The notes under the pieces: generated by a model
Told to the model about the DNA's origin: nothing
The model's input: only the letters and a program-made list of their open reading frames with translations
Databases searched by the model: none
Made by a program: the position numbers and the translations under genes
Part shown: positions 24,923 to 36,446 of the stretch, piece after piece
Numbering within the stretch: position 1 is the stretch's first letter
Layout of the letters: every line of letters begins with the position of its first letter
Source: Adenanthera pavonina
Lineage: Eukaryota > Streptophyta > Magnoliopsida > Fabales > Fabaceae
NCBI GenBank assembly: GCA_026686845.1
Contig: JAIVEN010000024.1
Span: 9,287,501 to 9,351,500, forward strand
Length of the DNA: 64,000 bases
Direction of reading: 5' to 3'

Positions 24923-24924
24923 CT

Positions 24925-26627
24925 TGTTAGCAAGGCTGACTTCCCAAGAGGGGGGGTGAATTGGGAAGATTGAAATTTTTCTGCACAAAGTAAAGCAAGT
25001 GAAGATATCACAGTATAATGAAAACAACGTGTAAAACAGAGCAAGCTGAAAAGTAGAGATAAGGAGAAGAGAACTCAGTGATTTATCCTGGTTCGGTCTA
25101 TCCACTTGACCTACATCCAGTCCCCAAGACACCTCTTGAGATTTATCCACTATCCAGCAAGAATTTCAACGGGCATCTTGCTAAAGCCACAGTACACGAG
25201 TATGCTCTGTTCTGAGCTCTCTCAAACTCTCTAAGCACTTTCTCTATGTGCTTTCCCAATCCCCTTGTGAATACCCCTCACAAGTAAATCTATCTTCCAG
25301 ATGAAGAGTAGATAGTTTACAAATGAATAACTCTCCTGAATAGAGTAGATATGAAGGTTTAAGTACAAATAATGAAGTTGGAAGGGTAAAAGCTTTTTGA
25401 GATGAAGATTCAGCAGAAATTCGATATATATAAGTTTGATTTGTTACCCACAACTTCAAATGATGTTGTATTTATAGATTTAAGTCTCAAATATCCGTTA
25501 GAGACTAAATCTATCCGTTGGGGAAGTTATCCAACGGTTACTCTGAAAAACTATCCGTTTACCAACCGCATTTAATGTTTCTGACATACTGAAATTCAAA
25601 TTTTGGTTGGCCAACAGACGAATTTCGAGGGAACCGAAGGTTAAAGCTTCCAACGTTAAAATACGAAGTTCGTCTGTCCATAGAGTGAAATTCGAATTTT
25701 GAAACTTATAAAATATTTTCACAATGTGACATACGAATTTTCCAGAAGAAAGTTTTTTTGTAAATCGTGAACAGTGTTTTCAATTTTCTACAGTACCCTC
25801 GAAATTCGAATTTTCGATGCCCAAAATTCGTCTGTCCATTGATCGTTCAAAGAGGCACAGTAGTTCACTTTCTTTGAAATTCGAATTTTGACAGAGTGAA
25901 ATTCGTCTGTCAGAGACCAGTTTTGAGACTTAAATCATTCTTGATCTCAGATGAACTTTATCAAACTTTCAGACGAATTTCTTCTATTTTCTCAAGTTTT
26001 GTTTTGTCTGAAATTCGAATTTTGAAAGAGTGAAATTCGAATGTCACAAAGTAGCTCTTTTGACTCAGATGAAAATTCGAATGTTGCTAAGTCAAAGTTC
26101 GTCTGTCAGAGAGCATTTTTCAAACTTAGTTTCTTCTTGATTTCAGATGAACTTTAGCATAGTTTCAGACGAATTTCTTTGGTTTTCACAAATTGCATTT
26201 TGTCTGAAATTCGAATGTTGAAACTGTGAAGTTCGTCTGTCACAAAAAGGCTTCTTTCATACTTGATGAAAATTCGAATTTTGAATGACCAAAATTCATC
26301 TGACAGAGGGACACCTCTCCAGACTTATTCAGTTTTAGCTCGAAATTCGAATTTCCAACTTGACAGTTCAGTTAAACTTTCAAACTTCGTCTGTTTGTGA
26401 GTATTTTTCAAATAAGTAAAGATTTAACTTCAAATCAAAGTTTGAAAACATCTTTTTCTCAAATCAAAATCTTTTACCCAATCTAAACAAAAACTAAAGA
26501 TCCTACAAAAGATCTAATAGCAAATACTCAAAAAAATCTTCACTTGAAACAGCTTTGATCTCCTTTGATATCTTCAATCCAAGCTCTTGAGTGTTGGTTT
26601 GGAATCATCAAAACTCTTGATCCAACA
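24925..26627 (-). repeat. 5' LTR of the SIRE-type element
   Basis: 1703 bp, partner of 15043-16745. Minus-strand TATA box TATAAATAC at 25468-25476. I count about nine intact TTCGAA boxes and about nine CAGACGAA / TTCGTCTG boxes between 25600 and 26400, far above chance for six- and eight-base words. This LTR has kept more intact TTCGAA boxes than the 3' copy. Confidence 0.95.
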
Positions 26628-26632
26628 AAAAA

Positions 26633-27412
26633 AAATATGTTACCATACGAGGAAAGGAAATGGCCCATGAAGTTTAGCCCCCAAACATCAAAAGGCTCAA
26701 CTTTCAATATACATTGTTGGGGCATCTCATGTCTCTTAACAATAGAACCTGTGCGTTGGCATCTATCACAATTAGTCACAAAGGTCCTCATATCCTTACA
26801 TAATGTGGATCAATAAAAGCCACTTTGAAGGACTTTTGCAGCAGTATTGTTAGGACCATGGTGTCTGCCATAAGGAGAAGAATGGTAATGGCCAAGAATA
26901 GGAACCATCTTTTCTTGTGGTACATATCTTCAGATGATGCCATTAGCACATCTCCTGAAGAGCAATGAGTCATCCCACATATAATGCTTCTCCTCAGCTA
27001 GAAATCATTTCCTTTGGTGGGAATTGAGATCCTTTGGAATAATACTTGCAGCAAGAAAATTTGCATAGTCACCAAACAAAGGAATAAATAAAGTAGACAC
27101 AGCCATCAATCTTTCATTCAGGAACTCTTCATTGATAGGAAATTCATTATTTTTGGGCAAATGCTTAAGTCGGGACAAGTGACCAGCAACTAGATTTTCA
27201 ATGCTCTTTTTATCTTTAATTTTAACATTAAATTCCTACAATAAGAGAACTCATCTTATCAACCATGTCTTAGCATTCTTCTTACTTGTAAGGTACTTTA
27301 GAGCTACATGATTAGTGCACACAATGACTTTAGACATAGAATGGTAGGATCTGAATTTGCTTAAAGCGTGAATCACAAATAAAAATTTCTTTTCAGTGGT
27401 CGTATGATGAAT
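26633..27412 (-). pseudogene. Athila-type RNase H end and integrase N-terminal part
   Basis: Minus-strand fragments. CDRCQRTGSIVKRHEMPQQ near 26765 is the Cys-Cys half of the integrase zinc finger, and WGLNFMGHF near 26690 carries Asn at the place of the first catalytic Asp (WGIDFMGPF in family members). Upstream fragments (27050-27410) show decayed RNase H and linker. The reading stops at the SIRE insertion edge (26627) and continues at 15042. Stops and frame changes throughout. Confidence 0.8.
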
Positions 27413-28678
27413 CTACATGTTATCCAAGATCCTGTTGGTATAACAAATGTCATGCAAATTTTTACCTTTTCTTTGTCCCAAAATAGCACCAATTGCAAAA
27501 TCACTTATATCATACAAAAGCTTAAAAGGTAAACTCCAATTAGGGGGAACAACAATAGGGGCAGAAATCAAAGCCTTTTTCAAATGATTAAAGGTATTCA
27601 TACAATCATCATTAAAATTTAAAGGGATATTTTGGGCAAGCAAATTAGTTAAAGGTTTAGTAATCTTAGCAAAATCCTTAATGAACATTCTATAAAACCT
27701 TGCAAGACCCAGAAAACTTCTTATAGCCTTAACAAAATTGGGAGGAGGTAAATTTTCAATTACTTCAATTTTTGCACGATCAACCTCAATCCCTTTAGTT
27801 CAAATTGTATGCCCTAAAACAATCCCTACTGTTACCATAAAGTGACACTTTTCCTTGTTAAGCACCAGATTTGTCTCTTCACATCTCTATAAACCCTAAG
27901 CAAGATTAGATAAATAGATATCAAAAGAATCACCAAAAATAGAAAAATCATCCATAAAGATCTCAATGATATCTTCTACCATATTAGAAAATATTGCCAT
28001 CATGTATCTTTGAAATATGGCAGGAGTATTACATAACCCAAAATGCATTCTATGATAACCAAAGGTACCATATGGGCATGTGAAAGTCATCTTTTCCTAG
28101 TTTACAGGTGCAATGGGGATTTGAAAGTATCTCGAATAATCATTAAGAAAATAATAATATTCATATCCAGCTATCCTTTCTAACATAGTATCCACAAAGG
28201 GAAGGGGTAAATGATCCTTACATGTTGCCTCATTCAACTTTCTATAATCAATGTACACGCACCACCCCATGACCATCCTTGTTGGAATCAACTCATTCTT
28301 TTCATTGGGCACCACAGTCATACCTCCCTTCTTTGGAACTACCTACACAAGACTTACCCAAGGACTGTAAAAAATAAGATAAATAATGCCTACAAGAATA
28401 AGCTTTCATACTTCAACTCTCACAACTTCCTTCATGTGTGGATTAAGCCTCTGTTGACTTTGCACCTTTGAAGTGTGATTTTCTTCCATTAATATTATGC
28501 GCATATAGATAGAGGGACTAATACCCTTTATGTCAAAAATAGACTACCTAATGGATGGCCTATGCTCTCTCAAAACTCATAACAATTTTTCTTCCTGTTT
28601 AAAATTTAATTCAGCAGCAACTATAACATGGAAAGTACTAGAATCACACAAGAAAACATATTTCAAATAGGATGGAAA
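27413..28678 (-). pseudogene. Athila-type reverse transcriptase and start of RNase H
   Basis: Minus-strand reading: KGISPS region near 28525, MTVVPNEKNELIPTRMVMGW and IDYRKLNEATCKDHLPLPF (28150-28321), TFTCPYGTFGYHRMHFGLCN and the catalytic FMDDFSIFGDSFD (27896-28090), then MFIKDFAKITKPLTNLLAQN and the RNase H opening (27413-27688). The FMDD form of the catalytic box and the CIDYRKLN wording are typical of the Athila/Tat group. The first catalytic region has decayed (LNDYSRYFQI where family members have LDGYSGYFQI). Several stops. Confidence 0.88.
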
Positions 28679-29077
28679 CTATTTAAGTTCCCCTTTAGGT
28701 GGTAACTTTTCAAAATAAGGAGCTAATGGGGTACTTTGTCCAAGATTTTCAAATTGTTTAGTGCGTTGTACATAACCCATACCTTCAAGTCTCATAATAG
28801 CATCTACCTCTACTTCTTTTTCATTTAAATTCAATGTAATGCATGCTTCTAAAGGATCCTCATAAAAATGCTTATCAAAATATTCCTGAGCAAGTGTATC
28901 ATTGACATCAATGCTAAAACAAGACTCTTCAAAGATAGGAAAATTAACAACCCTAGTAAATTGGAATTCCTCCCTTTCATTGCCTGCTCTAAAAATTAAT
29001 TTTTCAGTAGGAACATCAATTAAAGCAACAGTAGTCAACAAGAATGGTCTACCATGAAGGAAAGACGCATTAATATC
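28679..29077 (-). pseudogene. Athila-type protease, C-terminal part and linker to RT
   Basis: Minus-strand reading after the insertion edge: INASFLHGRPFLLTTVALID (28990-29075), the ILGRPFLAT-type protease flap-to-C-terminus, then an acidic linker (EESCFSIDVNDTLAQEYFDK) towards RT. The N-terminal half is at 31662-31843, beyond the solo LTR. The first residues of the open stretch beginning at 29140 are LTR sequence, not Athila. Confidence 0.82.
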
Positions 29078-29678
29078 TGTTAGTTCAGCTAGCTTCCCAA
29101 GAGGGGGTGAATTAGGAAGATTGAGATTTGTCTGCAACAATGAAATACAGTGGTGATACTAAAAGTTTACTGAAAAATAGAGTATAAGAAATAAAGAGTA
29201 ATGAGAAGAAGACTCAGTGATTTATCCTGGTTTGGTCAAATCCACTTGACCCATGTCCAGTCCTCAAGTCATCACTTGAGATTTCTCCACTATCTCTTGC
29301 AAGATTTGAATGGGTTCTTGCAATGACCGTAGTACAACACCAGCCCCAGCCTTGAGATAAAACAACTCCCTTACTCTTCTCACTCAAGAGTAAGAATATC
29401 TCCCTTAATGTATTCTCACACTAAGCACTATCTACAAGTATGTAGATGTATATAGAATAAAATCTCTCTCAAAAGAATGGATATGAAAGTTAAGATACAA
29501 TGAATGAGCTAAACAGATGGTAGGTAAGCTTTGAAGGAATCAGAAATTAAATCAGCAGAGTTTTGGCGTATTTCTTATTTTTCTCATTACCCAACAACTT
29601 AAATGAAGTCATATTTATAGTTTTGGGGCAAAACTATCTGTTGGAAACAAAGATTAGCCGTTACTCTTAGAAAAATAG

Positions 29679-30530
29679 TGATAGAGGATGGCTTGGACAA
29701 ATTCAGGAGCATGGTAGAAGGCCTTATCACTTGGAAAGATTCAAGCCCAAGAGAAGCCCATTGGAAGAAATTACTTAAAAGATCATGTGCTTCATTAAAA
29801 TAGCATGTGACTTAAGCATTATTGGGCTTAATTAGTGTTATTTTCATTTTTATTAATTATGGGCTAAACTGAAGTGATTAATAAAGCCCAATAGGTTAGT
29901 TAATAGTCTTTTTGATGACCCAACTTGTAAATAAACATGTCATGTGCCAAACATGTGGTTTCATTAATGTGGTGGCATGTTTATAAAGGGCTTAGGTATT
30001 ATTTTATTAATTTTTATGAATTTTCGTTATTTTATTTTAGAGCTTTATTTTATTAGTTTTCTAGGTTCAATAGGAGTGTTATTTGAGCCCAAAGTCTCCT
30101 AGTCCTATTAGGACTACTTGAGCCCAAATTAATTAGGGTTTCTAGGCTTATTAGGTTAGATTTTACCTTGCCTATTTAAGGCTAACTTTCATGTACGTTT
30201 TTTGAAGATTTGATTGATTAAAGTTTCAGAATTTTGTGAGTTCCTCTTGCGATTCTTTGAGTGCTAGAGAGAATACTATGACTTATCAAGGAATTGGTCC
30301 TTCCTTGTGGCATCACCGGAACTAGGGTTCAAGAGACCGGTTCTCGTGGGTTCTAATTCACCTAGACCAACATATCTTGTGTGCTTTCTTGTTCATTCTC
30401 TTCTTTGTGTGTCTTTCTTCTTACTGTTTTTCAATTTTCCAGTTTTTGTGTCCCTTGTTTCGCAAAGATCCGGGTGTCATATACATCAAAGTGGGTTCTT
30501 TGGACGGGTTCCATAAGGGTTCACTTATCA
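29679..30530 (+). mobile_element. Gypsy-group solo LTR, TSD AATAG
   Basis: 852 bp, TGATAGAGGATGG...GGTTCACTTATCA, flanked by AATAG at 29674-29678 and 30531-30535. It shares segments with the LTRs at 33478, 36447, 39541, 53952 and 56351: AGCCCAAGAGAAGCCCATTGG near 29740, AGGGTTCAAGAGACCGGTTCTC near 30325, and GACCAACATATC. It is inserted in the divergent SIRE solo LTR. Confidence 0.92.
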
Positions 30531-30559
30531 AATAGTCATTCACCTATCGCATTAAATGC

Positions 30560-31330
30560 ATCTGACAAAGGTTATGTGGATAACCTCCTCAGGTTATATG
30601 AATAACAGGTAACTGTTTGCCTTTGTTTTCCATGTAGAGCTTTCGTTATGCAGATAACCTAGCTAGATTATGCTGATAACCCAGAATGAGTAAGTTTTTG
30701 CTAAAAATCATTTTCATGAAAACACACTCAGTTATTAGGATAACGTTAAGTTTTTCTCAAACTGAGTTTTAGTATAACTTAGGTTATCAGGATAACCTCC
30801 CAAGGTTATGCGGATAACCCATTTTACTGAAGAAAAGCTATGGGTTATGTAACATAAGTTATATGGATAACCTTCCTAATTTATGCGGATAACCTATTTA
30901 CCCAAAAAAAGTTCAAGTACTTTGAAATATAGGTTATGCGAATAACATACCTAGGTTATACGGATAACCTATTTATCCAAAGAAAGTTCAAGTACTCTAA
31001 AATATAAGTTATGCAGATAACCTCCCTAGATTATGCGGATAACCTTTTAACAGAGAAGAATCCAAGTGCTCTATGACACACGTTATATGGATAACCTCCC
31101 TAGGTTATGCTAACAACGAGCTGTACAGTACCACTTGCCTTCACTGTTCACTCCCTTTTGTGAATAAGGTGCCTACCCTGTCAGGATAACCACCTGGACA
31201 GACTTGAGAACTTGATCCTCAAGCTGTGTTATGCGGATAACCTCAATCCCTTTTCATGAAATTGAAGAATAGACTTTGGAAAACCTTTGACATTGAGTCT
31301 TTATCCTCATAACCTTCAATAGTTATACGC
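30560..31330. repeat. GGTTATGCGGATAACC near-palindrome array
   Basis: About a dozen copies of a roughly 18-base near-palindrome, AGGTTATGCGGATAACCT with small variants, separated by unequal spacers of 20-60 bases. Clear copies lie near 30562, 30791, 30811, 30855, 30950, 31030 and 31080. It occupies the U3 position that carries the TTCGAA / CAGACGAA array in the other SIRE LTRs. Confidence 0.85.
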
Positions 31331-31661
31331 ATAAGGTAAATTATTTTCATGAAAACAGGGTAAACACTTAGAAACATCTTTGAGCTTGAAACTTTATCCT
31401 CATAAGATAGCTCTTTTCCTGAAAATCAAATTAAAACCATGAGCTAATCATTAATCATTCAATTAGTTATCACATTTAATATTGGGTTAATTGAAATTCA
31501 AAGCTTATCTACCTTTTTCTACAGATAGTTTCCTAAAACATGTGAAACAGCTCTTCAATCTTTAGGAAACTCCAACGTTGTCATTCATTTCACTTGTTTT
31601 CCTTTGATATCGAAATTATAAGCTCATTTATTTTAGAATTATCAAAACATCTAAATTAACA

Positions 31662-31843
31662 ATATCGTCTTCAAGATCAAGCACCATAAAATCAAGGGGA
31701 ATAATTAATTTTCCTACTTTAACCAGCATATCCTCAACTATTCCTTTTTGGTACTTAACTGATGTATCGGCAAAGGTGAGAGTTATATTTGAGAGCTTCA
31801 TATCAATTATCCCAAGCATCCTATAAATGGAATATGTCATCAA
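31662..31843 (-). pseudogene. Athila-type protease, N-terminal part
   Basis: Minus-strand reading SNITLTFADTSVKYQKGIVE, DMLVKVGKLIIPLDFMVLDL and EDDIVNLDVLI. Family members have LADRSIK-PRGIVEDVLVKV and DFVVLDMEED, so the match is unambiguous. The reading breaks at the solo-LTR edge and resumes at 29077. Confidence 0.87.
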
Positions 31844-33302
31844 ATTAATACGTGCACCTAAATCACATAAACAATTTTTAATAGTTTTAGAACCAATATT
31901 ACAAGATATAGAGAAACTCCCTGGATCATTGAGCTTGGGTGCAAGCTTGTTCTATAATATCGTACTACATTACTTATTCAACTGCATAGTTGCATACTCT
32001 TCGAGCCTCCTTTTGTTGGACACAATTTCCTTGAGGAACTTGGCATAAGAGGACATTTTTACTAAAGCCTCAGTGAAAGGAATATTGATCTGGATCTTCT
32101 TGAATATATCTAAAAATCTCTAGAAATTAGCATCTTGTCCTTTCATTTGAAGCCTCTGAGGAAAGGGAATAGGGACATATATGGCTTCATATTAGTGGAA
32201 GTAGACTGCTATTGAATATCGCTATCAGCTTTTGGAGTCTTCTTACTCTCCTTAGCTTCATCTTTCTCACCACTCTTAATTCTATTTTTATTCTTATTTT
32301 TCTTCACCACTTCGTTCAATTCTTTGCCACTTCTGAGAGTAATTGTTATAACTCTTTTCTTTGGATTGACCTCAGTGTTGCTAGGAAATTGGCCTTAAAC
32401 CTTTTCAATTACCATGTTTGCTAGATTACCCATCTGTGTATCCAAGTTACAAATGGCAGCTTGTGTAGCAATATTGGTAGTAGCTTGGCTAACCATAAAT
32501 TGGTCTAGAGTTTTGTTGATTTGCGTGATATTTTTATTGCTAGCCAACTAACTAGTTGCAAGTTTAGCATCCAAGTCTTCCAAGTTAGACTTTTTCTCCT
32601 CAATAGGCATAGATTGTACATTAGCTAGTAGTACTTTCTGCTGAAATCCTAGTGGAAGATTAGGCCTCTGTCCACCTTGATTATTCCAAGAGAACTTTGG
32701 ATGATTTCTCTACCCTGGATTGTAAGTATTTGACAAATGATCATTTTCCTTTGCAAAATCTGCAAATGTTCAGCATGAGAAACCATACAATTTACTTTAG
32801 CATCCTTCAATCATATGCACATTTGTGTCAATAGTATGACCCAAATCGCTAAATAAAGAGCATAGCTCTTTAGGAAGATTAGAAGTGTTGCTTTGTTGTT
32901 GGAAAAGGAGGTCAATGTGTTGATTTATCTTCTCTAACTATGCAAACACTTCAAGGTGAAAGTTAATTTCATTTATAGGTTCTCTCTTACCTCGTACTCC
33001 CTTTTGCCCGGTCTGAGTTGCCACTTGGTCATAAATATTCATCATTTCTTCAGTTGTTAGATTACTATCCCTTATAGTAATGTCCACTAAAGACTGGGAT
33101 GTAAAGTACAGAGCATTATAAAATATCTTGGCAACCATCATATCATTAAAACCTATAGAATGAGCACTCATGTAAGTCATTTGTAAATCGATCCCATGCT
33201 TCATAAAAAGGCTTGCCCTGCATTTGTGAAAAGAGATATATTTTATCCCTCAAATTTATAGTCCTTTGATAGGAATAAAACCTAGCAATGAATGCATTGT
33301 AG
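31844..33302 (-). pseudogene. Athila-type gag, middle and C-terminal part
   Basis: Minus-strand fragments. IYNAFIARFYSYQRTINLRD and AWDRF near 33190-33300 are the capsid region. MKHGIDLQMTYMSAHSIGFN through DSNLTTEEMMNIYDQVATQT (32938-33204) is the capsid C-terminal part. A coiled-coil-like stretch follows near 32500, and then NTEVNPKKRVITITLRSGKE (near 32340-32400), the hallmark NTEPNPRE-x-x-x-AITLRSGK motif of Athila/Tat gag. Many stops. The N-terminal part is at 48037-48400. Confidence 0.85.
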
Positions 33303-33307
33303 ATCTT

Positions 33308-35644
33308 GTTAGAATTGCTGGCTTCCCAAAAGGGAGTGAATTAGAAAGTTTAAAATTTTTTCTGCAAAGATGTAAGTTCACAACGATAGCAGAAGTTTGC
33401 AAAAAAATAGAGTACAGTGAGAATGAAGGTAAATGCAAGGTAAGGGAAGAAAAAACTCAGAAATTTATCCTACTTCATGATAGAGGATGGCTTGGACAAA
33501 TTCAAGAGTGTGGTAGGAGGCCTTATTACTTGGAAAGATTCAAGCCCAAGAGAAGCCCATTGGAAGAGATTACTTAAAAGATCATGTGCTTCACTACAAT
33601 AGCATGTGACTTAAGTATTATTGGACTTAATTAGTGTTAATTTCGTTTTTATTAATTATGGGCTGAACTTTGTTAATTAATAAAGCCCAATTAGTTAATT
33701 AGTAGTCTTTTTGATAGCCCACCTTGTAAATAAACATGTCATGTGCCAAACATGTGACTTCATTAATGTGGTGGCATGTTTATAAGGGCTTAAACATTAT
33801 TTTTATTATTTTCTTATGAATTTTTGTTATTTTATTTTACTAGTTTCCTAGGTCTAATAGGAGTGTTGTTTGGGCCTAAAGTCTCCTAATCCTATTAGGA
33901 TCACTTAAGCCCAAATTAATTAGGGTTTCTAGGCTTATTATGTTAGATTTAATCTTGCCTACTTAAGGCTAACTTTCATGTACGTTTTGGAGATTTTGAA
34001 TGATAAAAGTTTCATACTTTTGTGAGTTCCTCTTGCGATTATTTGAGTGCTAGAGAGAATACTATGACTTATCAAGGAATTGGTCAATCCTTGTGGCGTC
34101 ACCGGAACTAGGGTTCAAGAGACCGGTTCTCTTGGGTTCTAATTCACATAGACCAACATATCTGTTCTGTTTCCTTCTTGCTGTTTCTATTTTTCAGTTT
34201 TTGTGTTCCTTGTAATTGCAACGATCCGAGTGTCATTCGTTTCAAGTGGGTTCTTTGGACGGGTTCCATAAGGGTTCACTTATCACTTCAGTTTAATCCA
34301 CTTAAGTTACATTCAGTTCCCAAGTCACCACTTGAGATTTTCACTATATGCAAGAATTTAACGAGCTACTTGTAATGCCTCAGTACAAACTCGTGCTCTA
34401 TTCTAAGAACACTCAAACTCTACACTCTGTATTCTTATAAGTGTTTCTCAATTCCCTTTATGAATACCCTCACAATGAATCCTTCTTCCAGATAAAGAAA
34501 CAATTTTTATTCAAAATAAATATTCTCTAGAATAGAGTGAAATGAAAGTTGAAGTATAATAAATGTAGTATAAGGGTGAAAAAGCTTTGCTTAGCAAATT
34601 TAGCAGAGTTTCAGTAATACAGACTTAAAATTCATTACTCATAACTTCAAATGAAGTTATATTTATAGATTTGTGGCTTAACTAGTTGTTAGAAACAAGA
34701 TCTAGCTATTAAAAACTTTAACCAACGGTTATTCTGTAGAAATAGCCATTCATCGATTGCATTTAATGCATCTAACATGCCAAAATTTGAATTTTGGGGT
34801 GCAACAAATGAATTTCGTAGAGACAAAAGGTTAGATTTCAATGTTGAACTTCAACATTCGTCTATTCAAGAGTGAAATTCGAATTTTGAATTTGTTATAA
34901 TTATCCCATGTTAGAACATACAAATTTTCATATTGAAAGTGCATCTATTGAGTTTGAAAAGTTGTCTCATGTTTTCACAGTACACTTGAAATTTGAATTT
35001 CATAAGCTAAAATTCGTCTCTCAGAGGCTTGCTCAACATGGCACAAAAGTTCTCGTTAGTAAAATTTGAATTTTGAAAGCACAAAGTTTCTCTGTTAGAA
35101 ACATGCTCTAACGAGACTCACAAGTTCCAAATTGAAAATTCGCACTTTGAAGTTCAAAGTTCGTCAATCAGAGAAGGTGACTTTGAACTCTTTTTAAACT
35201 TCACTAACATTCAAAATTTGACTAAACTTTAGAGGAATTTTGCACACATTCACCAACAATGCTTAGCCTGAAACTAGAATTTCACAATTAAAATTCGTCT
35301 ATCAGAGGCAAAACCTCTATAACTTCAAATTTCACTGAGCAAAGTTTGAATATTGCACAAAATAATCATGAGTCAAAATGCAAAATTCATCTATTAGTCA
35401 GTATTTTTTCAAAACTAAAATACGCTAACATAGGATAATTGTGAAATCACTTGTTTAAAATCTGTGACAACAAAAATAAGTGAGAATCAAAGCTTTTTAC
35501 CAAGATTACAAATGGAGAAATCCTAACAACTAAGTCTTTTCGTGTTCTTCATTGGATTTCTTCACTTGATCCTTTTCACATTCCTTTGATATTCTCCTCT
35601 CCAAGCTCTAGTTGTTTGGAATCATCAAAACTTCTGATCTAACA
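33308..35644 (-). repeat. LTR of the inverted SIRE-family element
   Basis: Minus-oriented LTR with both ends, about 1.52 kb after removing the nested solo LTR at 33478-34285. The U3 part (34780-35400) holds a decayed TTCGAA / CAGACGAA array, for example AAATTCGAATTTTG near 34876 and AAAATTCGTCT near 35009. This is the closest relative in the window of the truncated LTR at 2441-3570. Confidence 0.88.
33478..34285 (+). mobile_element. Gypsy-group solo LTR, TSD CTTCA
   Basis: 808 bp, TGATAGAGGATGG...GGTTCACTTATCA, flanked by CTTCA at 33473-33477 and 34286-34290. Very similar to the solo LTR at 29679-30530, with small deletions. It is inserted in the LTR of the inverted SIRE-family element. Confidence 0.92.
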
Positions 35645-35658
35645 TTCTCCCCCTTTTT
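35645..35658 (-). other. Polypurine tract, minus orientation
   Basis: The minus strand reads AAAAAGGGGGAGAA next to the LTR start, as in the intact element. Two bases further on, the sequence stops resembling a SIRE 3' region and switches to plus-oriented spacer, marking the left breakpoint of the internal inversion. Confidence 0.85.
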
Positions 35659-35660
35659 GA

Positions 35661-36170
35661 TTCAAAATACGAACTTTAAATCCCAAACATTCGTCTGTTG
35701 AAACTCTTTTGTGTGCTTGCCTTCACTAAAAGACTTTAACATTCAAACTTTAAGAGCGTAAAATTCTTCTATTGAAATATCTATTGATATTAAGTCTCTG
35801 TCAGTTGAATTTTAAGACTAAAATTCATCTATTGAAGTCATCCTTTGTATGTTAATTCCTTGACAGATGAACTTTATAAGTTGAAAATTTGTCTATCAAG
35901 ACAGTTTCTTTGTATTATTAGGCAACATAACTAACTGAAATTTGAATTTTGACTACCAAAATTCATCTGTCGAGTGGTTACATAAGTAAATTCAAAGGAG
36001 CACGTTCTAAACAGATGCAACCCTATTTGTCTTTCAACCAAAGCTATTCTTCTTCCCTCTTAACCATTCTTAAATTCCTTTACTTAAACCTCATTTCTCA
36101 CTGATTAAACTTCAACCCGAGCCTCATAAACACCTTTAGAGCATCTTTCAACATAAATCTCTCCTAAAAA
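35661..36170 (+). other. Motif-rich spacer upstream of the PTPD gene
   Basis: Counterpart of 18933-19929 in plus orientation, with motifs such as CATTCGTCTGTTGAAAC near 35689 and many decayed TTCGAA / CAGACGAA boxes. No gene. Confidence 0.7.
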
Positions 36171-36446
36171 ATGGTTAGAGTAAAAAATGCCAAAGTTAGG
36201 AAAGAGCAAGCCAGACACAAATGCTCTACCAAATCTCAGTATGCTTTGAAGGAAGGAGAAACCCATAAAAGAAATTTCGAATCCAGTAAAGGGACTTTAT
36301 TAAAGAAACAGAAAACTACTCCAAGGGCAGAATCGAAGAAATCAACCCCTGCTGTCCCTGCATCCAACATTGAGTCAGAAGAGTTGCATTCGAATATAGA
36401 GCCTTTCTGTAGCTCTAAACAAATATTGAAGAAGTTTACCATGAAG

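Larger units (their letters stand above)
15043..26627 (-). mobile_element. Complete SIRE-type Ty1/copia element, TSD AAAAA
   Basis: 11,585 bp on the minus strand, with two 1703-bp LTRs (15043-16745 and 24925-26627), a tRNA-iMet primer site, gag with two zinc knuckles, pol in the copia order protease-integrase-RT-RNase H, a 1-kb spacer, a PTPD-type gene in the env-like slot, and a polypurine tract. The A-run flanks allow a TSD of AAAAA (15038-15042 and 26628-26632). It sits inside the integrase of the Athila-type element. The lineage call rests on the large two-knuckle gag, the pol sequence, the AAAAAGGGGGAG-type polypurine tract and the extra downstream gene. About 18 LTR differences by eye (about 1%) imply a young insertion, but coding regions carry at least four stops and two frame changes. 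Confidence 0.93.
29078..31661 (-). mobile_element. Divergent SIRE-family solo LTR, TSD ATATC
   Basis: Begins TGTTAGTTCAGCTAGCTTCCC and ends near AAATTAACA, matching the two ends of the SIRE LTR in minus orientation. ATATC flanks it at 29073-29077 and 31662-31666. A gypsy solo LTR (29679-30530) is nested inside. Without it the LTR is about 1.73 kb, close to the 1703 bp of the intact element. The R-U5 part (29150-29650) is clearly related, but the U3 has no TTCGAA array and instead carries the GGTTATGCGGATAACC array (30560-31330). It interrupts the Athila protease. Confidence 0.88.

Noticed and set aside
24775..25150. Open frame joining gag start to LTR sequence
   Set aside because: It runs backwards from gag through the primer site into U5 in a different frame; translation upstream of the primer site is not expected.
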